In this document: in pieces, positions 1 to 7,029 of the stretch | How the letters are laid out: every line of letters begins with the position of its first letter | Numbering within the stretch: position 1 is the stretch's first letter | NCBI GenBank assembly: GCA_013041995.1 | Contig: JABDRA010000337.1 | Location: 1-7,905 of the forward strand | Length of the DNA: 7,905 bases | From: Anderseniella sp. | GTDB taxonomy: Bacteria > Pseudomonadota > Alphaproteobacteria > Rhizobiales > Aestuariivirgaceae | Direction of reading: 5' to 3' | The notes under the pieces: model-generated | Told to the model about the DNA's origin: nothing | Seen by the model: the letters and a program-made list of their open reading frames with translations, nothing else | The model's database searches: none | Position numbers and translations under genes: made by a program

Positions 1-1
1 A

Positions 2-391
2 ACCGACAGTGCGGCAATGATCGTGATCATGCTGAACTTTGTCTGCCTTGCGGTACTGGCTCCAATTGCCGTGTTGACCTGGAAGACACCTGACGCAGTG
101 CAACTGATGTGGCTTGTGGGCGCCACCATTGCAGCAACCGCAGGACACTACTGCCTGACCCGGTCATATGCTGTGGCTGACATCACCGTCGTGCAGCCGA
201 TCACATTCCTGCAACTGGTCTGGACGGCCATGTTCGGATTCCTGCTGTTTTCCGAAACACCGGATGTGTGGGTATTCGCCGGCGGTTCGGTGATCCTGGC
301 GGCCAGCACCTATATTGCGCATCGCGAACGCAAGCAGCAATCGGCGTTAACCGCTACTTTGCCCTCTCGAGTGCCTGGCGCAGGCGTCTGA
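2..391 (+). CDS. EamA/DMT-family transporter, C-terminal part (5' end outside window)
   Basis: The reading frame is open from the left edge, so the first visible Met (base 17) is probably internal and the gene begins upstream. About 129 codons remain. What is visible is the second half of a drug/metabolite-transporter (EamA) protein of the inner membrane: hydrophobic segments near MLNFVCLAVLAPIAVL, LMWLVGATIAATAGHYCL, a VVQPITFLQLVWTAMFGFLL stretch and VWVFAGGSVILAAS, closed by a basic tail (HRERKQQ). The pattern 'A..ADITVVQP' followed by 'FLLFSETPD' is typical of the last EamA repeat, where proteins of this family usually end. Substrate cannot be told; members export amino acids, metabolites or drugs. 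Its last 38 bp overlap the 3' end of the convergent nuclease gene, so the extreme C-terminus is read on both strands. It is not evidently part of the malonate operon. Confidence 0.85.
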   Translation, partial: TDSAAMIVIMLNFVCLAVLAPIAVLTWKTPDAVQLMWLVGATIAATAGHYCLTRSYAVADITVVQPITFLQLVWTAMFGFLLFSETPDVWVFAGGSVILAASTYIAHRERKQQSALTATLPSRVPGAGV

Positions 392-1952
392 CCAGCTTGG
401 ACCGGTTCTTGTTGCCGGCGGTGTTTTCCACTGCTTCGTTGATGTCCAGCACCAGTTGCGTGAGTTCATTGTCGTAATCAGGCTGGCGGGCCGCCTCCGG
501 CGGATCAATCGAGCGGCGGTTGTCGCTGTGGACTTTCACTGCCTTCTTGCCGTCAAGGCGGAAGGTTTCGTCTATTTCCGGCTGAAGGATGCGCGAGGCG
601 GGCATCAGTTTCCTAGCGATCCGCGAGGTCAGCCCGGCCATGCCCTCTTCTTCACCATGGATCAGGAACATGTTGCGGTGAACCGGCAGGCGCTCGGAAA
701 TCCAGCGCTCAAGTTCCGGGGCATCGGCGTGGCCGGAATACCCGTTTATGCGCTCGATTGCGGCGTTGACCTCAATCTCCTCGCCATGAATGCGGACTTT
801 CTTTGCGCCGTTCAGCAACACCCGGCCAAGCGTGCCATTGGCCTGATAGCCAACCATCAGCACGGTGGCATTGCGACGATGCAGATGGTTTTTCAGATGG
901 TGCTTGATGCGGCCGGCATCACACATGCCGCTGGCCGACAGCACGACATGGAACCCGCTCAGCTTTCCGATTGCCTTTGAGTCTTCCACGGATTCGGAAA
1001 TCCTCAGATTGGGGGATTTCAATGCAGCCTTGAGAGCGCCTGCATTGGCCAAGAGGGCGGCATGCTTTTCGAAGATGGCGGTGGCCCGTCTGGCCAGCGG
1101 GCTGTCGATAAATACCGGCGCCGACGGACCCTCACCATTTGACATGATCATCATCAGGTCGGTGAGGACTTCCTGGGTTCGTTCAACCGCAAAAGACGGG
1201 ATCAGCAGGACACCGCGTTTCTCGGCGGCGTCCTTGACATGTCTGGCCAGCAGGGCGCGGCGTTCGTCCGGATTGGCTTCGACCCGATCGGTTGCGCCGA
1301 ATGTCGCTTCGCACAACAGGTAATCATAGCCTGATGGTGCGTCAGGGTCATGCTGCAGCAGCTTGTGTTCGGGTCCGATGTCTCCGGAGAAAAACAGGCG
1401 CAAGGGTTGCTGGCCATCACCTTGCGAAACTTCAACCTCGATAGACGTGGAGCCGAGCATATGTCCGGCATTCCAGAATCTGGCCCGGATATCAGTGGTG
1501 GCCTGGACCCAGGTTTCATATTCAACCGGCGAAAACTGCTGAACGGTCTGCAGGGCGTCTTCCATGGTGTATATGGGGCTGACTTGCTTGCGGCCGCGTC
1601 GCCGGTTGCGCCTGTTCAGCCGCTCAACCTCGCTTTCCTGGATGTGGCCGGAGTCCGGCAGCATCACCGATGACAGGTCCATGCTTGGTTCAGTAGCATG
1701 AATTTTTCCCCCGAACCCGTGCCGGACAAGCTTGGGCAATATACCGGCATGGTCGATATGGGCATGGGTCAGGAGCACGGCATCAATGCTGTCCGGTTTG
1801 AAGGGCAGCGGCTGGTAGTTCAGTTCCCGCAAGGTCTTGGAGCCCTGGAACAGGCCGCAATCGATCAATATGCAAGAGTGTGGGGTTTTCAGTCTGAAAC
1901 AGGAGCCCGTGACGGTACGAGCGGCCCCGTGGAAGGAAAGTTCGATGCTCAT
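354..1952 (-). CDS. MBL-fold beta-CASP RNase-like metallohydrolase (CPSF73/YSH1-like)
   Basis: This 532-residue protein is probably cytoplasmic and Zn-dependent, and likely cleaves RNA. Visible motifs are an N-terminal fold start (GAARTVTGSCF), the metal-binding THAHIDH signature at residues 62-68, H164 in NAGHMLGS, D191 in SGDIG, the beta-CASP acidic motif around E215 (CEATFG), the SASGMCDAGRIKHHL segment at about 339-353, and H408 in GYSGHAD (last metal ligand). All ligands expected of an active enzyme are present. Bacterial and archaeal relatives are exonucleases/endonucleases; the same architecture is in eukaryotic CPSF73. After the RMMBL domain, which ends near residue 470, there is a charged tail of about 60 residues (NRRSIDPPEAARQ..., ending in a basic helix) that may bind RNA or a partner. 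The ATG is preceded by GGGAGG at 1960-1965 with 7-nt spacing, a strong ribosome site. It lies 26 bp after matB on the same strand, so co-transcription is possible. It is not an antibiotic-hydrolysing beta-lactamase. The exact RNA substrate is unknown. Confidence 0.9.
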   Translation of the reverse strand: MSIELSFHGAARTVTGSCFRLKTPHSCILIDCGLFQGSKTLRELNYQPLPFKPDSIDAVLLTHAHIDHAGILPKLVRHGFGGKIHATEPSMDLSSVMLPDSGHIQESEVERLNRRNRRRGRKQVSPIYTMEDALQTVQQFSPVEYETWVQATTDIRARFWNAGHMLGSTSIEVEVSQGDGQQPLRLFFSGDIGPEHKLLQHDPDAPSGYDYLLCEATFGATDRVEANPDERRALLARHVKDAAEKRGVLLIPSFAVERTQEVLTDLMMIMSNGEGPSAPVFIDSPLARRATAIFEKHAALLANAGALKAALKSPNLRISESVEDSKAIGKLSGFHVVLSASGMCDAGRIKHHLKNHLHRRNATVLMVGYQANGTLGRVLLNGAKKVRIHGEEIEVNAAIERINGYSGHADAPELERWISERLPVHRNMFLIHGEEEGMAGLTSRIARKLMPASRILQPEIDETFRLDGKKAVKVHSDNRRSIDPPEAARQPDYDNELTQLVLDINEAVENTAGNKNRSKLVRRLRQALERAK

Positions 1953-1959
1953 TCAATGG

Positions 1960-1965
1960 CCTCCC
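1960..1965 (-). promoter_or_regulatory. Ribosome binding site of the beta-CASP nuclease gene
   Basis: GGGAGG on the minus strand stands 7 nt before the ATG at 1952, inside the 26-bp gap behind matB. It fixes the start of the nuclease gene and indicates independent ribosome loading rather than stop/start coupling with matB. No room is left here for a normal intergenic promoter, although one could lie inside the end of matB. Confidence 0.7.
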
Positions 1966-1978
1966 GGGGGGCGTGAAA

Positions 1979-3514
1979 TTATGTCGTGAAAGTATTGTTG
2001 TAGGTGTCGCGCAGGATGTTCTTTTGCACCTTGCCCATGGTGTTGCGTGGCAGTTCATCCACAACATAGATCTTTTTGGGCTGCTTGAAACGGGCAATCT
2101 TGTCGGCAATGGCGCTCAGTATGGCGTCCTCGCTGACGGCCTGGCCATTGGACGGCACAATGACACCGACCACGCCTTCACCAAAGTCGGGATGGTTGAC
2201 ACCGATAACGGCGGATTCAAGTACACCGTCCTGTTCGTCCAGCAGCAGTTCGATTTCCTTGGGATATATGTTGTAGCCGCCGGAGATGATCAGGTCCTTG
2301 GCGCGCCCGACAATGTGCACATAGCCGTCCTCGTCCACCTTGCCCAGGTCGCCGGTAATAAAAAAGCCGTCGTCGCGGAATTCCTCTTTGGTCTTTTCCG
2401 GCATTTGCCAGTAACCGGCAAACACGTTGGGACCCTTGACCTCGATGACGCCGATTTCGCCCTCAGCCAGTTTCTCGCCTGTGTCCGGGTTGCAGACCCG
2501 CAGGTCGACGCCCGGCAGCGGAAAGCCAACCGTGCCGGCGCGGCGTTCGCCGTCATACGGATTTGAGGTGTTCATATTGGTTTCCGTCATGCCATAGCGT
2601 TCCAGGATGCGATGGCCGGTGCGCTCTTCAAATTCGACATGGGTTTCGGCCAGCAACGGCGCCGAGCCGGACACGAACAGGCGCATGTGGGCGGTCAGTT
2701 CGCGGGTAAACCGGTCATCATCCAGCAGCCGTGTATAAAATGTCGGCACGCCCATCATGGTGGTCGCGTCCGGCAGACACTCAATGACCTGGTCAACCTT
2801 GAAACCGGGCAGGAAGATCATCCGGCCACCCGCCACCATAAGGGTGTTGGTTGCCACGAACAGGCCGTGGGTATGGAAGATGGGAAGGGCGTGCAACAGC
2901 ACGTCGTCTTCGGTGAAGCCCCACAGGTCTTTCAGTACAATCGCATTCGACAACAGGTTGTCATGGGTCAGCATCGCGCCTTTTGAGCGTCCAGTGGTGC
3001 CGGATGTATAAAGGATGGCGGCCAGATCATCCGGACCGCGATCCACAGTGGCGAAATCCGGTTCAGCTACAACACCTGCATCCAGCAGCGATCCGGCGCT
3101 GGTCTCGGGATTTTTCCACACCCCCATGGTCTCGAGCCTGACACCGAGCTTGTCCGTCAGGGCTTCGAATTCCGGCCGGCGCGCCGGGTCGCAGACAAAC
3201 AGGCGAGGGCCGGCATTATCGAGAAAATATTCCACCTCACTGGCCGTGTAGGCATTGTTCAGGGGCAGGAACACACCGCCGGCGCGGACCGTACCCAGAT
3301 ACAGCATGAGCGCTTCAATGGATTTCGGTATCTGTGCGGCAACCCGGTCACCAGGCTGAAGGCCACACTTGACCAGCATGTTGGCAAACCGCGCAGACAC
3401 TTCCATGACATGGCTGTAGGTATACCAGCGGCCGTCATCAAGCTGGGCAAAGGCGCGCTCGGGGTCGGCGTTCTTCAACAAGCCGTCGAACAGGTGGTTA
3501 GGGTTCGGACTCAT
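1979..3514 (-). CDS. matB: Malonyl-CoA synthetase (malonate--CoA ligase)
   Basis: This cytoplasmic acyl-activating enzyme converts malonate, ATP and CoA to malonyl-CoA, AMP and PPi. With the ATG at 3514 it is 511 residues long, normal for MatB. Motifs in order are the P-loop YTSGTTGRSKG (169-179), LPIFHTHGLF, the A5 motif YGMTETN (307-313), TGDLG with a hinge region VGRAKDLI and GGYNIYPKEIE, and the catalytic lysine in PRNTMGKVQK (about residue 495). The N-terminus NHLFDGLL and the GGVFLPLNNAYT stretch are those of MatB rather than general acyl-CoA synthetases. The frame stays open upstream to a TTG at 3556, but the family N-terminus begins at NHLFD, so the ATG at 3514 is preferred. Its Shine-Dalgarno is weak (GGA about 8 nt upstream). 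The start codon and first five codons lie inside the 25-bp inverted repeat. The gene sits downstream of the malonyl-CoA decarboxylase and TRAP genes, which supports malonate use. Activity on methylmalonate cannot be excluded. Confidence 0.93.
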   Translation of the reverse strand: MSPNPNHLFDGLLKNADPERAFAQLDDGRWYTYSHVMEVSARFANMLVKCGLQPGDRVAAQIPKSIEALMLYLGTVRAGGVFLPLNNAYTASEVEYFLDNAGPRLFVCDPARRPEFEALTDKLGVRLETMGVWKNPETSAGSLLDAGVVAEPDFATVDRGPDDLAAILYTSGTTGRSKGAMLTHDNLLSNAIVLKDLWGFTEDDVLLHALPIFHTHGLFVATNTLMVAGGRMIFLPGFKVDQVIECLPDATTMMGVPTFYTRLLDDDRFTRELTAHMRLFVSGSAPLLAETHVEFEERTGHRILERYGMTETNMNTSNPYDGERRAGTVGFPLPGVDLRVCNPDTGEKLAEGEIGVIEVKGPNVFAGYWQMPEKTKEEFRDDGFFITGDLGKVDEDGYVHIVGRAKDLIISGGYNIYPKEIELLLDEQDGVLESAVIGVNHPDFGEGVVGVIVPSNGQAVSEDAILSAIADKIARFKQPKKIYVVDELPRNTMGKVQKNILRDTYNNTFTT

Positions 3515-3649
3515 TAATCTTATCCATTCTGCGGGAGGATATTTTGCTTCTGACAAGGCGAATGGGCGCCGGAAACCTTATGGTTTTCAAGCCCTTTCAA
3601 CGCCGGCAGGGGCAAAATAGACCCCGCCCTTCGGGATTGAAGGAAAACA

Positions 3650-3665
3650 TTCGCCTGAAGGCGAA
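3650..3665. other. Short hairpin (6-bp stem, TGAA loop)
   Basis: TTCGCC (3650-3655), loop TGAA (3656-3659), GGCGAA (3660-3665) is a perfect stem. On the minus strand the T-run lies before, not after, the stem, so it does not look like a terminator of matA. It is part of the structured intergenic element. Confidence 0.55.
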
Positions 3666-3675
3666 AAATGCTCGA

Positions 3676-3692
3676 CAAGGCACAAAGCCTTG
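3676..3692. other. Short hairpin (6-bp stem), possible weak transcription-attenuating structure
   Basis: CAAGGC (3676-3681), loop ACAAA, GCCTTG (3687-3692) is a perfect 6-bp stem. In the operon direction (minus strand) a run of five T follows about 6-7 nt after the stem, which is too far for a canonical intrinsic terminator but could cause partial pausing between matA and matB. The opposite strand likewise has a T-run some distance away. Confidence 0.45.
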
Positions 3693-3764
3693 CCTTGCGC
3701 TTTTTCACCGTCATTCGAATGTTTTCCTTCAAACAGAATTGCATAAGATTAATGAGTCCGAACC

Positions 3765-5105
3765 CTAGCCATTTGCCTGCTTCCTTGCGTCTGGAGCTTC
3801 AAATCTGGCGTCCAGAAGCGAAGTTACTTCCCGCGATGCGATGACCCTGCCATCCTTCGAATAGGCTTCGTGATTGGCATCTACTGACTTGAGGTCATAG
3901 TGATAGTTGACCATCATGCCGGCAGAGTTGCGCAGGCCGTTTTTTGAGCGATCGCCCAGCCAGTGGATTGTCCTGAGGCTGGCACCATTGCCCAGGTGGA
4001 ACCTGGCAACCGGGTCGATCGGCCCACCCTTGGGCCGCTGTTCCTGCAGGAAATACCGTGCAGCCAGTGATTTCAGCCCGGCAATCTCATCGGATGTTGC
4101 CTCGTCGGCATTTTCCGGTGTCAGTTCGCTGGCAACGGTGTACAGCGCTGCCGGTGCACTCTCCGGATCTGCGTCCGCCAGGTCTTTCAGCCACGCCATG
4201 AAGCCCGGTATCGGCGACAGGGTGATGAAGGTCTTGATGTTGGGCAGGCTGGTGGCAAGCTCGGTCGCGACCTGCTTGATCAGGAAGTTGCCGAACGAGA
4301 CGCCGCGCAAACCCTTCTGGCAGTTTGAGATTGAGTAGAAAATGGCCGCCGCAGCATCCTGAGGCAACACGGGATCGCGGCTTTCCGCCAATACTGCCTG
4401 AATTGACCCTGCAATGTCTGCGGTCAGCGCGACTTCCACGAAGATCAACGGTTCATTGGGCATGGCCGGATGAAAGTAGGCAAAACAGCGCCTGTCCGCC
4501 GGTTGCAGACGGCGGCGCAAATCGTCCCAGCTGTCAATGGCGTGGACGGCCTCATACTTGATGATCCTCTCAAGAATGTGGGCCGGAGTGGTCCAGTCAA
4601 TCGGACGCAGCACCAGAAACCCCCTGTTGAACCAGGACGAAAACAGGTGTTCGAAGTCAACGTCCACCCGCGCCAGATCCGCGTCCTCTTTGAGGATCTG
4701 CAGCAGGTCTTCGCGCATGCGGACCAGTGTTTCAGTGCCACCCGGCACACCATTCAGCCGGCGCAGAAGTTCCTGCCTGCGCGGTTCGGCAACCTCAAGC
4801 AGGCGCGTGAGGTTCCTGGCGCTGCGCTGGGTTGCATACTCGCCGGTACGATCGGTCAGGGCCTCGGTGTCAATATCAAAATCGCTGGCCAGGCTCTGAA
4901 AGAAAGCCAGTTTATGCTCCTGATCGGCCTGGAAATATTTTGCCAGCAGGGCGGAGCCGGTTTGCAGGCCGGTTACTTCGCCGGTGTCAGCCAGCAAGGA
5001 GCTGCACAAGGCCAGCATGTCGCGTGCATCCGGTTTGGCCGAACTGGACGTCCGGCGTTCAAACAGGCTCGACAACAGCTCCTGAAAATATGTGATGCGG
5101 CTCAT
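3765..5105 (-). CDS. matA: Malonyl-CoA decarboxylase
   Basis: It converts malonyl-CoA to acetyl-CoA and CO2, the second catabolic step for malonate after MatB. The 446-residue protein has the two-part architecture of the family: a helical N-terminal domain (about 1-140) and a C-terminal GNAT-like catalytic domain. Recognisable stretches are YSISNCQKGLRGVSFGNFLI (257-276), TLSPIPGF with the likely catalytic Ser297, ARFHLGNGA with the likely catalytic His370, and NSAGMMVNYHY near 393-403. The Ser/His pair matches the dyad known for the human enzyme, so the protein should be active. No signal peptide or mitochondrial-type leader is seen; it should be cytoplasmic. The ATG overlaps the stop of the large TRAP permease by 4 bp (ATGA), which implies translational coupling. 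A GGTGAA-like ribosome site lies just upstream inside the permease gene. Its TAG stop is supplied by one arm of the 25-bp inverted repeat, so the last residues may have been altered by that element. Confidence 0.95.
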   Translation of the reverse strand: MSRITYFQELLSSLFERRTSSSAKPDARDMLALCSSLLADTGEVTGLQTGSALLAKYFQADQEHKLAFFQSLASDFDIDTEALTDRTGEYATQRSARNLTRLLEVAEPRRQELLRRLNGVPGGTETLVRMREDLLQILKEDADLARVDVDFEHLFSSWFNRGFLVLRPIDWTTPAHILERIIKYEAVHAIDSWDDLRRRLQPADRRCFAYFHPAMPNEPLIFVEVALTADIAGSIQAVLAESRDPVLPQDAAAAIFYSISNCQKGLRGVSFGNFLIKQVATELATSLPNIKTFITLSPIPGFMAWLKDLADADPESAPAALYTVASELTPENADEATSDEIAGLKSLAARYFLQEQRPKGGPIDPVARFHLGNGASLRTIHWLGDRSKNGLRNSAGMMVNYHYDLKSVDANHEAYSKDGRVIASREVTSLLDARFEAPDARKQANG

Positions 5106-6418
5106 ACGGCTTCACCCATGACTTTGTTCGGCAACCAGGTTGCAAGATCAGGAAACACGCACAACAGCAATATAGCGATCACCATGCAGGCAACAAAGGG
5201 TAATGATCCGACAAGGATGGTGCGTAGTGAAATTTCCGGCGCGATACCGTTGATTACATAAAGGTTCAACCCGACCGGCGGGGTGATCAGGCCGATTTCC
5301 ATGTTGATCGTCAAGATGACAGCAAACCAGTAGGGATCGAACCCTGCGCTGATCACGATGGGCAGCAGGATGGGGGCGGCCATCAGGATCACGGCAACCG
5401 GCGGCAGGAAGAAACCGGCAACCAGCAGGAAAATGTTGATGGCGAACATCAGCACCCACGGATTGACGTCCAGCGTGCCGATCCATGCTGCGATGGACTG
5501 GGTGATGAACAGCGACGACAGCATGTAGGAAAACACGCCTGCCGCAGCAATAATGAACAGGATCATCACACTCTCGCGGGTTGAATCGCGCAGCACGTTC
5601 CACAGCAGTTTTGGACTCCACAGCTTGTAGATGATGATAGCGACAAGCAGACACAGCAGGGCACCGATGGCTGCCGTTTCCGATGGTGTCGCCAGTCCGC
5701 CATACATCGCATACAGCACGCCCAGAATGATGGCGATGAACGGCAGCACGCGCGGCAGGATTTCAAAGCGCTCTTTCCAGGAAAAGGTTCTGCCGGACAA
5801 GGCATCAGCCGAGCCCGACCGCCACGTGTCATACAGGGACCACAGCATGAAGAGGCTAACCAGCAGCAGTCCCGGAACCACGCCTGCCAGGAACAGGCGC
5901 CCGATGGAAGTTTCGGTGGCAATGCCGTAAACGATCATGGTGACCGATGGCGGTATGAGGATACCCAGCGTGCCGCCCGCCGCTATGGAGCCGGTCGCAA
6001 CGCCATCGGGATAGCCGCGTTTACGCATTTCCGGAATGCCCATCTTGCCGATGGCGGCACAGGTTGCCGGCGATGAACCCGACATGGCGGCAAACAGGGC
6101 GCAGGCGCCGAGATTGGATATCACCAGGCCACCGGGGACACGGGTCAACCAGCGGTCAAGTGCTTCATAAAGGTCGGCACCGGCGCGCGTGGACGCAATG
6201 GAGGCGCCCATGATGATGAACATCGGAATCGACAGCAGCGCAAAATTGTCGAGCTTGCCGAAGAAGATTTCCGGCAATAGCTGCAGCGACCGCGCGCCGT
6301 CGAAAATCAGCAGGAAACCGGCTGACACAATCAGCAGGCCAACGGCCACCGATACGCCGGAAAATAGCACAAGCACGGTGACAACGGCCAGGATGAGGCC
6401 CAGGGAAAGCGGATCCAT
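5102..6418 (-). CDS. matM: TRAP transporter large permease (DctM-type), probably malonate-specific
   Basis: This is the channel-forming inner-membrane subunit of a sodium-coupled tripartite (TRAP) importer. At 438 residues with about 12 hydrophobic segments it has the family's normal size. Diagnostic stretches are AAMSGSSPATCAAIGKMGIP (111-129), MRKRGYPDGVATGSIAAGGT followed by LGILIPPSVTMIVYG (about 131-165), and LITPPVGLNLYV (377-388) close to the C-terminus. The start is supported by AAGGAG at 6427-6432, 8 nt before the ATG. It overlaps the small-permease stop by 1 bp (TGATG) and the matA start by 4 bp. The DctM identity is secure from the sequence. The malonate substrate, and hence the symbol, is inferred from the P-Q-M-A-B gene order, which matches the described rhizobial matPQMAB arrangement; other dicarboxylates remain possible. 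Confidence 0.92.
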   Translation of the reverse strand: MDPLSLGLILAVVTVLVLFSGVSVAVGLLIVSAGFLLIFDGARSLQLLPEIFFGKLDNFALLSIPMFIIMGASIASTRAGADLYEALDRWLTRVPGGLVISNLGACALFAAMSGSSPATCAAIGKMGIPEMRKRGYPDGVATGSIAAGGTLGILIPPSVTMIVYGIATETSIGRLFLAGVVPGLLLVSLFMLWSLYDTWRSGSADALSGRTFSWKERFEILPRVLPFIAIILGVLYAMYGGLATPSETAAIGALLCLLVAIIIYKLWSPKLLWNVLRDSTRESVMILFIIAAAGVFSYMLSSLFITQSIAAWIGTLDVNPWVLMFAINIFLLVAGFFLPPVAVILMAAPILLPIVISAGFDPYWFAVILTINMEIGLITPPVGLNLYVINGIAPEISLRTILVGSLPFVACMVIAILLLCVFPDLATWLPNKVMGEAV

Positions 6419-6975
6419 CAGCGGCTCTCCTTGTTGATGTTAAACGGCTTGTCGAGACCGGTTATAACGGCCGCCAGGTCGGCAATGAGCTGCAGCAGCA
6501 GCAAGCCGAAACCGACCGGCATTGCCAGATAGGGTATCCACAGGCGCACGCCCCATACGGTGTCTGACTTCCAGTTCCGGGTCCATGCGGTGTGCCAGAA
6601 CTCAAACCCGTATACGAACATCACGGCGACGATGATGATCGACACAGACAAGGTGAACAGCGCCAGCGCCTTGCGGGTGCCTGGCTTCATCATCAGCGGT
6701 ATCAGGTCCACGTTTACATGTCCGCGGAGCTTCTGAACGTAGGGCAGGCCGAGCAGTGTTGCAGCCACCATCAGGAAGGTGACCGCCTCGGTTTGCCATA
6801 TGGTGGACTGGTTGAGCACGAAGCGCACGAAGATCATCTGGCAGGTGATGAAGACGGACACCAGGATCATGGAGGCCGACACCCAGCCGCACGTGGTCGA
6901 GATGTGGTCAACGATTTTAAGCCAGCCGGTCCGCTCACCGGGACCTGACACATTTGAATTTGAGTCAGCCGCCAT
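6418..6975 (-). CDS. matQ: TRAP transporter small permease (DctQ-type), probably malonate-specific
   Basis: This 185-residue inner-membrane subunit partners with the large permease. Four hydrophobic segments are visible at about 33-52, 65-80, 103-123 and 147-171. The DctQ hallmark spans IWQTEAVTFLMVAATLLGLP and the following YVQKLRGHVNVDLI (59-92). The N-terminus is a hydrophilic stretch of about 18 residues (MAADSNSNVSGPGERTG). The ATG at 6975 has a GAGG at 6986-6989, spaced 10 nt, which is acceptable. Its TGA shares one base with the next gene's ATG. The fold assignment is firm; substrate is by context, as for the large permease. Confidence 0.9.
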   Translation of the reverse strand: MAADSNSNVSGPGERTGWLKIVDHISTTCGWVSASMILVSVFITCQMIFVRFVLNQSTIWQTEAVTFLMVAATLLGLPYVQKLRGHVNVDLIPLMMKPGTRKALALFTLSVSIIIVAVMFVYGFEFWHTAWTRNWKSDTVWGVRLWIPYLAMPVGFGLLLLQLIADLAAVITGLDKPFNINKESR

Positions 6976-7029
6976 GGTTTGCCCGCCTCAGTAGTGTGGG
7001 GTGAAAAGAGGTAGTCTGGAGAGGTCACC

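Larger units (their letters stand above)
3637..3732. repeat. Inner 17-bp inverted repeat pair within the matA-matB gap
   Basis: Bases 3637-3653 (TTGAAGGAAAACATTCG) and 3716-3732 are exact inverted copies with a 62-bp loop. The pair is nested in the 25-bp terminal repeats but set off-centre: 113 bp to the left arm and only 10 bp to the right arm. In RNA from either strand this would form a long stem carrying the two smaller hairpins listed next. Confidence 0.7.
3499..3767. repeat. MITE-like palindromic element with 25-bp terminal inverted repeats
   Basis: Bases 3499-3523 (starting TAGGGTTCGGACTC) and 3743-3767 are perfect inverted copies, 25 of 25, enclosing 219 bp. Similarity continues outward with one mismatch (TGG-T/C-TAGGG) and inward, with a one-base offset, over ATTCTG (3526-3531 against 3734-3739). 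The arms contain the matA stop codon (TAG, complement of 3765-3767) and the matB ATG with its first codons. The interior is full of further dyads. No transposase is present and no clear target-site duplication is seen just outside the arms. A non-autonomous mobile element, a dispersed structured repeat, or a duplication-inversion of the matB start are all possible. That the repeat exists is seen directly; its origin is inferred. Confidence 0.75.

Noticed and set aside
354..1952. Antibiotic-resistance beta-lactamase
   Set aside because: The HxHxDH motif is shared, but the length, beta-CASP motifs and GYSGHAD ending place it with RNA-processing enzymes.
1973..2566. 197-codon plus-strand frame opposite matB
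   Set aside because: It is antisense to conserved MatB motifs; the protein shows no domain and is explained by codon bias.
3650..3706. Intrinsic terminator after matA
   Set aside because: Hairpins exist, but on the operon strand no T-run follows directly after a stem; at most a pausing or attenuating site.
3520..3744. 74-codon minus-strand frame (begins MQFCLKENIRMTV) in the matA-matB gap
   Set aside because: It lies wholly within the inverted-repeat element, has no clear domain, and its basic, low-conservation look fits a frame left open by chance. No good ribosome site precedes it. It might recur wherever the repeat recurs.
3499..3767. CRISPR array or integron attC site
   Set aside because: There are only two inverted (not direct) copies with no spacer series, and no core-site layout, integrase or cassette context is present.
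3544..3768. 74-codon plus-strand frame with TTG start and a GGGAGG 5 nt upstream
   Set aside because: The ribosome-site match is good, but the frame mirrors the opposite-strand frame through the palindrome (both contain LKENIR and NVFLQ), has no recognisable domain, and runs against the operon. Most likely it is a by-product of repeat symmetry.
4470..5261. 263-codon plus-strand frame opposite matA
   Set aside because: It is antisense to a well-supported malonyl-CoA decarboxylase and runs into the permease gene. It is a long open frame caused by GC-biased codons, with no family features.
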